A stretch of 47,217 bases of DNA from Achromobacter sp. UMC46 (GCF_014170335.1 NZ_LZZS01000041.1:1-47217); one strand, 5' to 3'; positions 1 to 7,519 are shown, counted from the stretch's first letter. Numbers and translations: made by a program. Notes: generated from the sequence alone by a model not told the origin.

Positions 1-1215
1 AGTCCGCTTTCCCGTCCCCCATTCCTGCATTTCCTGTTCGCGCGCATCAGCGCGTCGCTGGCCTTCCAGATCGTCTCGGTGGCGGTCGGCTGGCAGATCT
101 ATGCGCTGTCGGGCAGCGCGATCGACCTGGGGCTGATCGGCCTGGCGCAATTCCTGCCCATGGCGGCGCTGACGCTGGTGGTGGGGCACGTGGCCGACCG
201 CTACGACCGCCGCAAGATCGTCGCCCTTTGCATGGCGCTGGAAACCCTGGCCACGCTGGTCCTGGCGATCGCGGCCCTGCACGGCGTGGGCGGCAAGACG
301 CTGATCTACGCCACCATCATCATCATGAGTTCGGCGCGCGCCTTCGAAGCGCCGACCTTATCCACGCTGATTCCGGCCGTCGTGCCCCGCGAGTGGCTGC
401 CGCGCGCGACCGCCTTGTCGTCCTCGGGCGGGCAGATCGCGCAGATCGCCGGCCCCGCGCTGGGCGGCATCGGCTACAGCCTGGGGGCCGGGTGGATCTA
501 TTGCGTGGCGGCGGCGCTGTACCTGACGGCCTTCGCGTCCATCGCCACGCTCGTCATCGACCGCGCCCCGCCGCGCAAGGAGCCGACCACGTGGCGCACG
601 CTCTTCGCCGGCATCACCTTCATCTTCCAGCGCCGGCTGCTGCTGGGCACCCTGTCGCTGGACCTGTTCGCGGTGCTGCTTGGCGGGGCCACCGCCTTGC
701 TGCCCATCTTCGCCAAAGACATCCTCAACGCCGGCCCCTGGGCGCTGGGCGCCTTGCGTGCCGCACCGGCCTGCGGAGCGGCGCTGATGTCGCTGACGCT
801 GGCGCGATTGAGCCTGGGCGAAAACGTGGGCCGCCTGCTGTTCGGTTCGCTGATCCTGTTCGGGCTGGCGACGACCGTGTTCGGCCTGTCGACCTCGATT
901 CCGCTGTCGGTGGGCGCGCTGGTCGTGCTGGGCGCCGCGGACTCGATCAGCGTCGTGGTGCGTTCATCGCTGGTGCAGTTGAATACGCCCGACCACATGC
1001 TGGGCCGGGTCAGCGCCGTGAACACCTTGTTCATCGGCGCGTCCAACCAGCTGGGCGAGTTCGAGTCCGGCGTGACCGCCGAACTGTTCGGGGCCGTGCC
1101 GGCGGTAGTGATCGGCGGCATGGGCACGATCGCCGTGGCCGGGTTGTGGATGCGGTGGTTCCCGGAATTGCGGAAGCTCAGGACCCTGCACGGGAACGAA
1201 ACGGCGCCCACCTGA
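1..1215 (+). CDS. MFS exporter, EntS-like (5' partial)
   Basis: Inner-membrane major facilitator superfamily transporter of the MFS_3/EntS type, a group that often exports siderophores or drugs. The reading frame is open from base 1 with no start codon, so the N-terminus lies outside the window; the GTG at 79 is internal (VAVGWQIYAL is part of the first membrane helix). The typical MFS loop-2/3 motif is seen as GHVADRYDRRK after the second helix, and about ten further hydrophobic segments follow, with PALGG and AARAFEAPT-like helix signatures of the family. It ends with a short hydrophilic tail. The gene faces the minus-strand gene at 1242 tail to tail. Substrate cannot be inferred; the TonB-receptor relic at 11.8 kb is too far away to link them. 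Confidence 0.9.
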   Translation, partial: SPLSRPPFLHFLFARISASLAFQIVSVAVGWQIYALSGSAIDLGLIGLAQFLPMAALTLVVGHVADRYDRRKIVALCMALETLATLVLAIAALHGVGGKTLIYATIIIMSSARAFEAPTLSTLIPAVVPREWLPRATALSSSGGQIAQIAGPALGGIGYSLGAGWIYCVAAALYLTAFASIATLVIDRAPPRKEPTTWRTLFAGITFIFQRRLLLGTLSLDLFAVLLGGATALLPIFAKDILNAGPWALGALRAAPACGAALMSLTLARLSLGENVGRLLFGSLILFGLATTVFGLSTSIPLSVGALVVLGAADSISVVVRSSLVQLNTPDHMLGRVSAVNTLFIGASNQLGEFESGVTAELFGAVPAVVIGGMGTIAVAGLWMRWFPELRKLRTLHGNETAPT

Positions 1216-1241
1216 ACGGGGTTTCTCGCGCATCGGTTTGA

Positions 1242-1730
1242 TCAACGGCTGCGCTCGATCACTCTTCTGTTTCCCTCTTGGATGCACGTCAGCGTGCCCC
1301 GGTACTTTTTGCACAGGTCGTCCAGCAACGCGGTCGCGCAGGCGCCGCTGACCGGCTGGGAAATCATGACGCTATCCGCGTCGCCTTTCAATTGAATATC
1401 GGCGTTAGAGTTGCGGCGCAGGCCGTCTGCGATGGAACCCAGTGTCCGGGGGGCTCCGGTGAAGGCTTCCGCGTCCGGGGCGAATCGGCTGTTCAGCTGC
1501 CAATACGCCAGTCCCCACAGGGCGAGCCCCAGCAGGATGAGGAAAAGGCCCACGGGGCCTCTCAAGCGATATTTGTCGATCCACAACACCGCCGGCTGAC
1601 CGGCCGTTGCAGGCGGTGGACGGACCAGCAGATACCCCCCCAGCACCAGGAAACCGATTCCCGCCCCGATAAGCAGGACCAGCATGGTCATGTCCAATCC
1701 AGGCAATTCCCGTATGCAACTCAGATCCAT
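1242..1730 (-). CDS. Hypothetical membrane protein
   Basis: Unrecognised 162-residue protein. Two hydrophobic helices are visible: residues 16-37 (MLVLLIGAGIGFLVLGGYLL) and about 59-76 (GLFLILLGLALWGLAYW), followed by a soluble C-terminal half with three cysteines (CATALLDDLCKKYRGTLTC). This suggests a small anchored periplasmic or cytoplasmic domain. The start at 1730 is 6 bases after the stop of the upstream secreted protein, so the two are almost certainly one transcript. ATG codons at 1691 and 1685 are alternatives that place the first helix right at the N-terminus. No function can be assigned. Confidence 0.65.
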   Translation of the reverse strand: MDLSCIRELPGLDMTMLVLLIGAGIGFLVLGGYLLVRPPPATAGQPAVLWIDKYRLRGPVGLFLILLGLALWGLAYWQLNSRFAPDAEAFTGAPRTLGSIADGLRRNSNADIQLKGDADSVMISQPVSGACATALLDDLCKKYRGTLTCIQEGNRRVIERSR

Positions 1731-1736
1731 GGCCGG

Positions 1737-2399
1737 TCACCGTTTCGCGTTGGCAAAGAACAGCACCAGCAATTGCGACTGTTGTTGAAAATCCAGCTGC
1801 ACGAAGCCCTGTCCGATCTCGAACTGGCTGTTGGGGCTCCACTTGATCGTTTGAGGCGCCTGCTTGCCGCGGAACACCGCGGAAATGACCTCGCTGTATT
1901 TTCTTGAGAACTCGACGATCTCGGCATCCATCTGCTTGACGGGCAGTTCCGCGCGGACAACGGCTTCGCGGAACAGGCTGGCCCGCGCCAGCACGGGCAG
2001 GGCAGCTTCAATGAACTTGCTGTCGGACAACGACGTCGTGTCGCCCGTTTGGGCAAATGCCAGGTAGCGGGCAAAGATTTCAGGCGCCAGGCGGAACTGC
2101 GCGCTGGAAGCATCCTGACCCAGCAGGGCATTGAGCACGGCAGGATTAGCCCCGGCCCCCGCAAAGCCGAATTCGCACTTGCGCCCGCCGCCATAGCGCT
2201 GGACGGTGCAGGTGCCATCGGTGCTGTAGGCCTCGTACTGCCCTGATGAGAATCTGCATTCGCAGAATTTTCCCGGCGCCTGAGGCGCCGCGGCCATGCC
2301 CGCCTGGCCGGCTCCTTGGGCCAGCACGGCGCCGCTGGACAGCGCAAGCGATGCACCGGCGGCAGCCAGGATTCGCAGGGGAAATCGGCATTGCGGCAT
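1737..2399 (-). CDS. Hypothetical secreted protein
   Basis: Unrecognised exported protein of 220 residues. The start at 2399 is chosen over the longer frame (2453) because GAGGTG sits just upstream and because it begins directly with a signal peptide: MPQCRFPLR, a hydrophobic core, and a cleavage-like ALSSGAVLAQ. The mature part has a cysteine-rich segment near its start (KFCECRFSSGQYEAYSTDGTCTV) and a C-terminal region with alternating hydrophobics ending LLVLFFANAKR. It is the first gene of a two-gene unit with the membrane protein at 1242-1730. Probably periplasmic; role unknown. Confidence 0.65.
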   Translation of the reverse strand: MPQCRFPLRILAAAGASLALSSGAVLAQGAGQAGMAAAPQAPGKFCECRFSSGQYEAYSTDGTCTVQRYGGGRKCEFGFAGAGANPAVLNALLGQDASSAQFRLAPEIFARYLAFAQTGDTTSLSDSKFIEAALPVLARASLFREAVVRAELPVKQMDAEIVEFSRKYSEVISAVFRGKQAPQTIKWSPNSQFEIGQGFVQLDFQQQSQLLVLFFANAKR

Positions 2400-2573
2400 G
2401 GATACACCTCGCCATGTCAGAGACCTGAACAGAAGTGGAGCTTGCCGCGACATTTGATACCAGGATGGCCGTGCCGGTGCCAGGATTAATCCAAAAAAAC
2501 CGTGTGCACTGCGGCGGATGGTATCGGCGTTGCCTTTGTCTGACTCGTCCGGTGACGGGGCAGGATCAACGCG

Positions 2574-2981
2574 TCAGGCTGTACTAGCGGCCTTCGCAAT
2601 CGCGGTGCACTTGATCTCGACCAGCAGCCCGGGTCGCGCAAGCTCGCTCACGCCGATGCACGTCCAGGCGCATCGGCCTCGCGGAAACGTCCTGTCCTTC
2701 ACGGCCCGGAACACGTCCATATGGACGGCCATGTCGACATGGTATGTCGTCATGTCGACCACATCGTCGAACGTGCAGCCGGCCTCGGCGAGCACCACGC
2801 GCAGGTTTTCCCAGGCGGCGGCGAACTGCGCTTCCGGGTCCGCGATGACCTGCAGATCAGGCGTCCTGCCTACTTGCCCGGCGCAATAGACCGTGTGCCC
2901 GACCTTCACCGCAGGCGCGTAGCCGGCCCGGTCTGCAAGCGTCTTCATCGAATCGGGGAGGATGATCTGTCGGTCGGTCAT
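2574..2981 (-). CDS. RidA/YjgF-like protein
   Basis: Member of the RidA (YjgF/YER057c/UK114) family, small trimeric proteins; the archetype hydrolyses reactive enamine/imine intermediates made by PLP enzymes. At 135 residues it has the normal length. Family features seen are the GHTVYCAGQVGRTPDLQ strand near residue 30, the AQFAAAWENLRVVLAEAG helix, the DVVDMTTY strand and the C-terminal LLVEIKCTAIAK strand. The RidA-subfamily arginine at about residue 105 (in archetypes within 'PARSTV') is not obvious: the region reads WTCIGVSELARPGLLVEI, so this is probably a Rid paralogue rather than canonical RidA, with a different substrate. It stands alone between two unrelated minus-strand units. Confidence 0.85.
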   Translation of the reverse strand: MTDRQIILPDSMKTLADRAGYAPAVKVGHTVYCAGQVGRTPDLQVIADPEAQFAAAWENLRVVLAEAGCTFDDVVDMTTYHVDMAVHMDVFRAVKDRTFPRGRCAWTCIGVSELARPGLLVEIKCTAIAKAASTA

Positions 2982-3062
2982 GACAGGCTGAATTCCAATG
3001 GGGTGAGGCGTTGGATTTTAGCTAGCCTGAGGGGAACTGACCGACGCCCCGATTGCTGCCGC

Positions 3063-3479
3063 CTACGCCTTGCCGGTGGGCGCCTGAATCATCTTCCAGC
3101 CATTGCCGGCCGGGTCGCGGAAGCCGGCGTCCACGCTGCCATAGCGGTCCGTCGGCTCTTGCGTGAACTCCACACCCAGCGCCTTCAGTTTGGCGTAGCT
3201 GGCGCGGCAGTCAGACACCGATAGCACCAGCGGCGGCATGGCGCCTTTGGCGACCATCGCACGCAGGGTTTTCGCGGTGGCTTCGTCATGGACGGGCGGC
3301 CCCGGCGCGAACAAGCCAAGCTGAAGCCCAGGCTGCTCGGGGTGCTGGACCGTGAGCCAGCGGTACGGGCCATTGCGCACATCCGTGTGAATGCGGAATC
3401 CCAATTTGTCTACGTAGAACGCAAGCGCTTCGTCCTGATCGTCGACATACACGCCCATCACACTGATACCTTCGTTCAT
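3063..3479 (-). CDS. VOC (glyoxalase-fold) protein
   Basis: 138-residue vicinal-oxygen-chelate superfamily protein with the typical two beta-alpha-beta-beta-beta repeats: ISVMGVYVDDQDEALAFYVDKLGF at the N-terminus and LVLSVSDCRASYAKLKALGVEF in the second half, ending with the conserved AGFRDPAGNGWKMIQ. Members are glyoxalases, dioxygenases, fosfomycin/bleomycin resistance proteins or binding proteins; this sequence does not tell which. Its ATG overlaps the TGA of the AraC regulator (ATGA, 3476-3479), so it is translationally coupled to that gene and the regulator probably controls or works with it. Confidence 0.88.
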   Translation of the reverse strand: MNEGISVMGVYVDDQDEALAFYVDKLGFRIHTDVRNGPYRWLTVQHPEQPGLQLGLFAPGPPVHDEATAKTLRAMVAKGAMPPLVLSVSDCRASYAKLKALGVEFTQEPTDRYGSVDAGFRDPAGNGWKMIQAPTGKA

Positions 3480-4018
3480 GGTTTCTCCTTGGTGGATGCC
3501 GCCAATTTATCCCTGGCGCTGCGGCGGCGCTTCTCCAAAACTGCGGTGCCCAGATCAGGGCGTTGCGCGGCTTTCAGCACGCAAGCGGGAACGCGGCCGA
3601 GTTCAACCGTCTTCGCCCGGACCTCGGCGCGCAGGGTGCTGGGGCTTGAGCCCGTAACGTCATGGAAAATGCGGCCGAACGTGCCCAGGCTTTGCCAGCC
3701 GGTCGAGAAAGCGATGTCGGTGATGCTGAGCTCGGTGTCGCGCAGCAACGAGACGGCCTGCTCGATCCGCCGCGTCAACAGATAGCGGTGCGGGGGCAGG
3801 CCAAACGCCCGCTTGAAGGAGCGCGCGAAATAGGCCTCCGAGACCCCGCTGACCTCGGCCAGGCGGCTGACCGGCCAGGCCTCGTGCGAGGCGGCATCCA
3901 TGCGGTCTTTGGCGCGCAGCAACCGGCGCAGCAGGGCGGCATCCTGCAACGGCTCGGTGGCGGCCGGGTCCGAAGAGGATGCCGGCGGCTGGGCATGCGG
4001 AACGGCACGGGATCTCAT
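3476..4018 (-). CDS. AraC-family transcriptional regulator
   Basis: Single-domain AraC/XylS regulator, 180 residues from the ATG at 4018. The two helix-turn-helix motifs are seen as WPVSRLAEVSGVSEAYFARSFKRAFG and ISITDIAFSTGWQSLGTFGRIFHDVTG-like sequence, separated by the usual PHRYLLTRRIEQAVSLLRDT linker helix. There is no N-terminal ligand domain. The open frame continues upstream to 4189, but those first ~40 codons read as the start of an unrelated antitoxin (see 4067-4186), so I place the start at 4018, where the regulator-specific part begins; ribosome-binding sequence there is weak, and an accidental in-frame fusion expressed from the antitoxin start cannot be excluded. It is followed by the coupled VOC gene. 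Confidence 0.82.
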   Translation of the reverse strand: MRSRAVPHAQPPASSSDPAATEPLQDAALLRRLLRAKDRMDAASHEAWPVSRLAEVSGVSEAYFARSFKRAFGLPPHRYLLTRRIEQAVSLLRDTELSITDIAFSTGWQSLGTFGRIFHDVTGSSPSTLRAEVRAKTVELGRVPACVLKAAQRPDLGTAVLEKRRRSARDKLAASTKEKP

Positions 4019-4066
4019 GATGTCCGGCGTTGGCAAAGGGCGGAGTGTTCGAGTGTAGAGGACTGG

Positions 4067-4186
4067 CCCCCGCACAATCTCATCAGGCGTATGTACACGG
4101 GCATATTGGCCCTCGGCAGCTTGCTTGATGCTGTGCAGCAGTGCCGCTTCAAACTCGGCCATCTCAGCATCGGCTTTTTTAGGCAT
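4067..4186 (-). pseudogene. Antitoxin N-terminal remnant
   Basis: About 40 codons starting at ATG 4186, preceded by a strong AAGGAG ribosome-binding site, read MPKKADAEMAEFEAALLHSI and end near HTPDEIVR. This resembles the N-terminus of antitoxins of the HigA/NadS (or DUF4415) kind that pair with RelE/HigB-like toxins. The DNA-binding part is missing; the frame instead runs straight into the upstream region of the AraC gene. The start overlaps the stop of a toxin-like tail (ATGCCTAA), the normal arrangement in such pairs. Assignment to an antitoxin family rests on memory of the N-terminal pattern and on this overlap. Confidence 0.5.
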
Positions 4187-4262
4187 CAAGACTCTCCTTG
4201 ATTTTGGTCAGAAATGAGGCCGGCAGGTCATCGAATCTGGCTTTGGCGTAAACAATCAACAA
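4179..4262 (-). pseudogene. RelE/HigB-type toxin C-terminal remnant
   Basis: Reading the minus strand, about 27 codons before the stop at 4181-4179 give LLIVYAKARFDDLPASFLTK followed by IKESLDA. This matches the conserved end of RelE/HigB-type mRNA-interferase toxins (the LLLIYAK...DIPA..L..I.EE pattern). A stop codon lies directly upstream in the same frame and no other frame up to 4470 continues the toxin, so only the tail remains. It overlaps the antitoxin start by 8 bases. Non-functional. Confidence 0.5.
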
Positions 4263-4470
4263 CACCTCCGCTTACAAGCCCTGAGAACATTTCACCATCC
4301 GTAGCGAGGACTCGCGTCGCCATAACACGCACGGAAGTTGGAATCCGACGAACAGAAGGGTAGAGAACGCAATGTCTAGCGACCTGCAGCGGGTTCAAGA
4401 ATGCGGGCGGCACCAACGTCCCGCAGGGAGTAGACTGACCGCCTTACTTTGCCTTTTCGAGTCCCTATCC

Positions 4471-4845
4471 ATGATTGTTAAAGCCTTGCGTGTCGGCCTG
4501 GGTCAATTGATCGTCGCGGGCGACGCCCTGACGCGGCCGCGCCCGCAGAAGCGTTCGCCGCAAGGCCAGGCGGCCGTCAACAAAGACGCGGCCGCGCTCT
4601 CGCTGTACCAGTTCCACGCCTGCCCGTTTTGCGTCAAGACGCGCCGCGCCATGCATCGCCTGAACGTGCCGGTGGCCCTGCACGACGCCAAGGGCGATCC
4701 GCAGGCGCGCGAACAACTGCTGGCCGGCGGCGGCAAGGTGAAGGTGCCTTGCCTGCGCATCGAAGAGGCGGACGGCACGCGCTGGATGTACGAGTCCAAC
4801 GAGATCATCGCGTATCTGGAAAAGCGCTTCGCCAACGTCGCCTGA
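4471..4845 (+). CDS. Glutaredoxin/GST-N-type thioredoxin-fold protein
   Basis: 124-residue thioredoxin-fold protein. After a hydrophobic or amphipathic N-terminal helix (MIVKALRVGLGQLIVAGDAL) the domain starts LSLYQFHACPFCVKTRRAMH, with the CPFC redox motif of glutaredoxins at about residues 52-55. It then has the cis-proline segment KVKVPCLRI and the GST-like SNEIIAYLEKRF end. Likely a glutathione-dependent oxidoreductase, possibly membrane-associated through its first helix. The ATG at 4471 is chosen because the longer upstream frame (from 4372) has no family-like residues. It is followed 15 bases later by a lipoprotein gene in the same direction. Confidence 0.87.
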   Translation: MIVKALRVGLGQLIVAGDALTRPRPQKRSPQGQAAVNKDAAALSLYQFHACPFCVKTRRAMHRLNVPVALHDAKGDPQAREQLLAGGGKVKVPCLRIEEADGTRWMYESNEIIAYLEKRFANVA

Positions 4846-4860
4846 CAGGGGATTGCCAAG

Positions 4861-5283
4861 ATGACCCGCCACGCCCGCCGACTGGCCCTCACGCTATGCG
4901 CGGCAGGCGTGCTGGCGGGTTGCGAACCTTCGCTTCCGCCGCCGCCGGCCGGATCAACGCTCACCGCCGAAACCATCGCCACGCGCGAAACGCCACCGCA
5001 CCACCAGTTCAAAGGCGTGCTGGCCGGCAAGCCCATTCACTTGCTCGTCAATAACTGCAAGGTCTACAAGGTAGACGCTGCTGAAGGCGAGAATGTGAGC
5101 TGGACGCTGGTATTGGAAGGTGAGTTCTATCCGCTGCCCACGATATGCGTCAACCAATCACTGACCGAAGGCAAAGGCTTTATCACGGCCTTCATCGGGC
5201 GTCAGGCCTTCGGCGCAGGCGGGTGTTGCTCGGGCCAGCCCGAGTACCGTTCGAAAGACGGCATCAACTGGAAGCCGCACTGA
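4861..5283 (+). CDS. Hypothetical lipoprotein
   Basis: 140-residue predicted lipoprotein: a signal sequence MTRHARRLALTLCAAGVLAGC has a clear lipobox (LAGC, Cys21). The mature protein starts with a proline-rich EPSLPPPPAG stretch and has a small beta-rich domain with several cysteines (NNCKVY, TICVN, GGCCSG) that may form disulfides; it ends SKDGINWKPH. It is 15 bases downstream of the thioredoxin-fold gene and probably cotranscribed. No family was recognised. Confidence 0.75.
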   Translation: MTRHARRLALTLCAAGVLAGCEPSLPPPPAGSTLTAETIATRETPPHHQFKGVLAGKPIHLLVNNCKVYKVDAAEGENVSWTLVLEGEFYPLPTICVNQSLTEGKGFITAFIGRQAFGAGGCCSGQPEYRSKDGINWKPH

Positions 5284-5322
5284 TTTCGGACGTTTCCCGA
5301 GCACAGCGCCCCGTCTCTTCGG

Positions 5323-5604
5323 TCAGCTACGAACGAATGCAAGCAGCGGCTGGTAGTCATTTTTGTCGGCAGCGCGCAGCCCCTCCAAATAGCAAGACCG
5401 GATTTGCGATGCGCTTACCAGACTACTGCCACCACAGGAGAATGGCGGCCGGGTTCGCTTCAACCAGCGCACCGCACGCAAGATGTTTTCCTGCTCCCAA
5501 TCGTTCAATTCACCCTTGGTATTCAGGTGCTCGGGAATGAGTCCTGCCCTTTCGTCAGGATCCAGCGGTGTCTGGCCGTCCTGCTCGTCAAGGTCTAGCG
5601 CCAT
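5323..5604 (-). pseudogene. Mobile mystery protein B with Fic core deleted
   Basis: In-frame remnant of the Fic/DOC-family 'mobile mystery protein B'. The first ~45 residues match the family start (MALDLDEQDGQTPLDPDERA, then a NDWEQENI-type helix), and the last ~38 match its end (FSxG-x-SLVSASQIRSCYLEG then ADKNDYQPLLAFVRS). The roughly 90-110 residues that should lie between, including the catalytic HPFxxGNGRxxR loop, are absent, so the junction lies near RWLKRTRPPFSCGG. The frame is intact with no stop, which points to a clean internal deletion; AMPylation activity must be lost. The start overlaps the end of the A gene by 10 bases. Confidence 0.7.
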
Positions 5605-6056
5605 AAGTCGGACCATCTACCTCGCAGCAACTCCTCGGCCCGTCGTTCCACCTGCTTGCTACTGCGAGCTTCCGCCGGGCGCTGGTCTTCCAGGCTCATG
5701 GTGTGCACAACGCCATCAACCTCTTCAAGCGCAATGGCGCGAGCCCGCTCATGAACGACCTCCGTAAGGGGTCGCCGCGGTACCAAGGCATAGACAAGTT
5801 CGCAGTCGAGACCGTCGGCGAGTTTGCGCAAATGTCCAAGACTGATCCGCTCATCCGATTCCGCTTGTTCTGATTTGTGTAGCGTCGGCCCTGAGATCCC
5901 CAGGCGTTGCGCTTGTTGGCGCTGTGTGAGCCCCAGCGATTCGCGAATAAGCTTCAGCCAGCCGCGCGCAGGTGCTTTCCTCGCTACCAACGGGGAATAC
6001 GCGGACAGGGATGCCTGCAATTGCTCCAGGCGCAGTTGATTCAGTTCTGGGGACAT
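5595..6056 (-). CDS. Mobile mystery protein A (XRE-type regulator)
   Basis: 153-residue partner of mobile mystery protein B. It carries a helix-turn-helix of XRE type (WLKLIRESLGLTQRQQAQRL then GISGPTLHKSEQAE) followed by the family-specific LADGLDCELVYALVPR, the VHERARAIA helix and the VHTMSLEDQ segment, ending EELLRGRWSDLW. It appears complete. The likely role is to repress the pair and neutralise protein B, by analogy with other HTH antitoxins; the family is known by its tendency to lie on mobile elements. ATG 6056 is preferred; a TTG at 6062 is also possible. Its partner is inactivated, so this protein is now probably an orphan regulator. Confidence 0.82.
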   Translation of the reverse strand: MSPELNQLRLEQLQASLSAYSPLVARKAPARGWLKLIRESLGLTQRQQAQRLGISGPTLHKSEQAESDERISLGHLRKLADGLDCELVYALVPRRPLTEVVHERARAIALEEVDGVVHTMSLEDQRPAEARSSKQVERRAEELLRGRWSDLWR

Positions 6057-6121
6057 GGGCAAACCTATGGTCGGATTTTATCGACAAATGATAGCCCATA
6101 ATGCAGCAAACCCCTGTTTTT

Positions 6122-6174
6122 TGCTTCCTTATAGTGCAGCAAAACATAGATATTTGCTGCACTATAAGGAAGCA
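6122..6174. promoter_or_regulatory. 22-bp perfect inverted repeat upstream of mobile mystery A
   Basis: Arms at 6122-6143 and 6153-6174 are perfect reverse complements over 22 bases, with a 9-base loop. The inner part of the arm is TTTGCTGCACTATAAGG. A further half copy, TGCAGCAAA, lies at 6103-6111, nearer the gene. It is 66-118 bases upstream of the regulator start, so an operator for autoregulation is the simplest reading; a hairpin terminator or an element end are alternatives. Confidence 0.75.
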
Positions 6175-6385
6175 TAAAAAGGAAATATGCGCCGCAGAAT
6201 ATTAAGAAACCCACCTTACTGTGGCTTCGGCCACGCCAATGATTGAAGCTTAAGCTGCCAGAACGCGTTTTCGACAGCGAGAGCGATTGCCCGATGAGAA
6301 TTGCAGACGAAGTGAAGGCAGTATTGGCAGCGGCCCGACAATCGGGCACCGTTCGGTTCGGCCGCAGCTGAGCACCGCGCCCCGG
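6175..6385. other. Intergenic, no convincing gene
   Basis: Together with the palindrome above this forms a gap of about 330 bases between the mobile-mystery gene and the ABC ATPase gene. The first part is AT-richer than its surroundings. A 25-codon plus-strand frame from 6295 (MRIADEVKAVLAAARQSGTV) ends at 6372 and could be the start of a lost gene, but nothing supports it. No RNA gene is seen. Confidence 0.5.
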
Positions 6386-7000
6386 TCAGCGCAATTCAGC
6401 GACGTTGATCGCCTCAGCCTCGCACGCCTGCACCAGCTCGGGATCATGGCTGGCGAACAGCACCACGCGATCTTTGGCCCAGGCCTTGAACACCTCGGCC
6501 AGCACGGCGCGGCCCTGTGCATCGAACCCGTTGCTGGGTCCGTCTGCGATCACCACGGCCGGATCGCCCAAGGCGGCCGCCGTCACGAAGACCTTGCGGC
6601 GCGTACCCGTCGACATCTGTTCGAAGCGCTTGTCCAGATGCGGTTCCAGCCCCAATCGGTAAGCCAGATCAAGCACCGCATCGTCCACGGGAACCTGCTT
6701 TTCCGCAGCCACTTGCGCAAGCAAAGCGCGCCCTGTCATCGCTGGAAAGGCCAAACAATTGTCCGGCACATAAGCCAGGCGGGCACGGGCCTGCTGCGGC
6801 GCATGGGTCAGGGAATGCCCGTCGATCCAGACGTCTCCGGCATCCGGCGGGACGGCGCCCGCGATGATACCCAGCAAGCTGGATTTGCCGGTGCTGTCTT
6901 CTTCGCACAGCGCCACGCAGCCCGGGCCGAACGTGTGAGTCAGCCCCTGAAATACGAGATATTCGCCGTAGCGCTTGGTGAGATTGTCGATGCGTAGCAT
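6386..7000 (-). CDS. ABC-type ATPase with altered Walker motifs
   Basis: 204-residue ABC ATPase domain (start at ATG 7000; the upstream extension is not family-like). Family order is visible: MLRIDNLTKRYGEY, P-loop region ALCEEDSTGKSSLLGIIAG, Q-loop region ARLAYVPDNC, signature QMSTGTRRK (129-133 region), Walker B AVVIADGPSNGFD and H-loop ASHDPE (H185). Deviations are striking: the P-loop has Glu33 where Gly/Ala is expected (E-EDST-GKS), and the catalytic Walker B glutamate after Asp153 is Gly154. Such a domain may bind nucleotide but should hydrolyse poorly. No membrane partner is adjacent on this strand; divergent genes from 7088 encode small membrane proteins that could be partners. Confidence 0.8.
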   Translation of the reverse strand: MLRIDNLTKRYGEYLVFQGLTHTFGPGCVALCEEDSTGKSSLLGIIAGAVPPDAGDVWIDGHSLTHAPQQARARLAYVPDNCLAFPAMTGRALLAQVAAEKQVPVDDAVLDLAYRLGLEPHLDKRFEQMSTGTRRKVFVTAAALGDPAVVIADGPSNGFDAQGRAVLAEVFKAWAKDRVVLFASHDPELVQACEAEAINVAELR

Positions 7001-7087
7001 GCCGGAAGTGTACGCACGAACGCGGTCTGCGGCCAGATCCTGCATCCGGATTTTGGCGGTGTCCGATCAGGTATATTCGTCGCACCC

Positions 7088-7519
7088 ATGACCCGAAAAA
7101 TCAATCTGACGCCGATTCCGTGGCCCATCGGCGCAGCCAGTGCAGCGGCGATATTCGCCCTGATGTGGCTGCTTTCCAAGCCCAGCGTACAGCTCTTCGA
7201 CGCCAGCCGGATATCGGTGATCAGCGTCTGGACGGGCGCGCTGGCCGCGCTTTGCCTGCTCTACATCAAGCGCTATGCGCTGGCGTTGTGGCTGCATGGC
7301 GCACTGGCCGCGTGCTTCTGGACCCGCATCTTCGCCGGCGCAGACCGCGAACGTGCACGGGCGTTCGGGCCGTATGGCCTGGGCGAGCAACTGCGCTGGA
7401 TCATCACCGACGATCTCTTTCCGCTGTTCTGCATCGCTACGCTGACAAGCCTGATGTTGATCGTCGCCAGTATCGGCAGCGTGAAGCTGCATCGCCGGGC
7501 GAGCGGGGGGACGCCGTGA
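7088..7519 (+). CDS. Hypothetical membrane protein, ~4 TM
   Basis: 143-residue integral membrane protein with about four hydrophobic segments (IGAASAAAIFALMWLL, VWTGALAALCLLYI, ALALWLHGALAACFW, LFCIATLTSLMLIVAS) and a basic C-terminus. It starts 87 bases from the divergent ATPase gene, and its TGA overlaps the ATG of the next gene (ATGA at 7516-7520 region), so it is translationally coupled. No family recognised. A role as a membrane partner of the divergent ATPase is only a guess from position. Confidence 0.7.
   Translation: MTRKINLTPIPWPIGAASAAAIFALMWLLSKPSVQLFDASRISVISVWTGALAALCLLYIKRYALALWLHGALAACFWTRIFAGADRERARAFGPYGLGEQLRWIITDDLFPLFCIATLTSLMLIVASIGSVKLHRRASGGTP

Noticed and set aside
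228..1241. 337-codon frame inside the MFS gene
   Set aside because: Arg/Gly/His-rich shadow in another frame of the transporter gene.
6065..6349. 94-codon minus-strand frame over the 22-bp palindrome
   Set aside because: No ribosome-binding site, spans a perfect inverted repeat, and shows no family features.
6295..6372. 25-codon plus-strand frame (MRIADEV start)
   Set aside because: Too short, no partner sequence, and only a vague likeness to the start of other genes.
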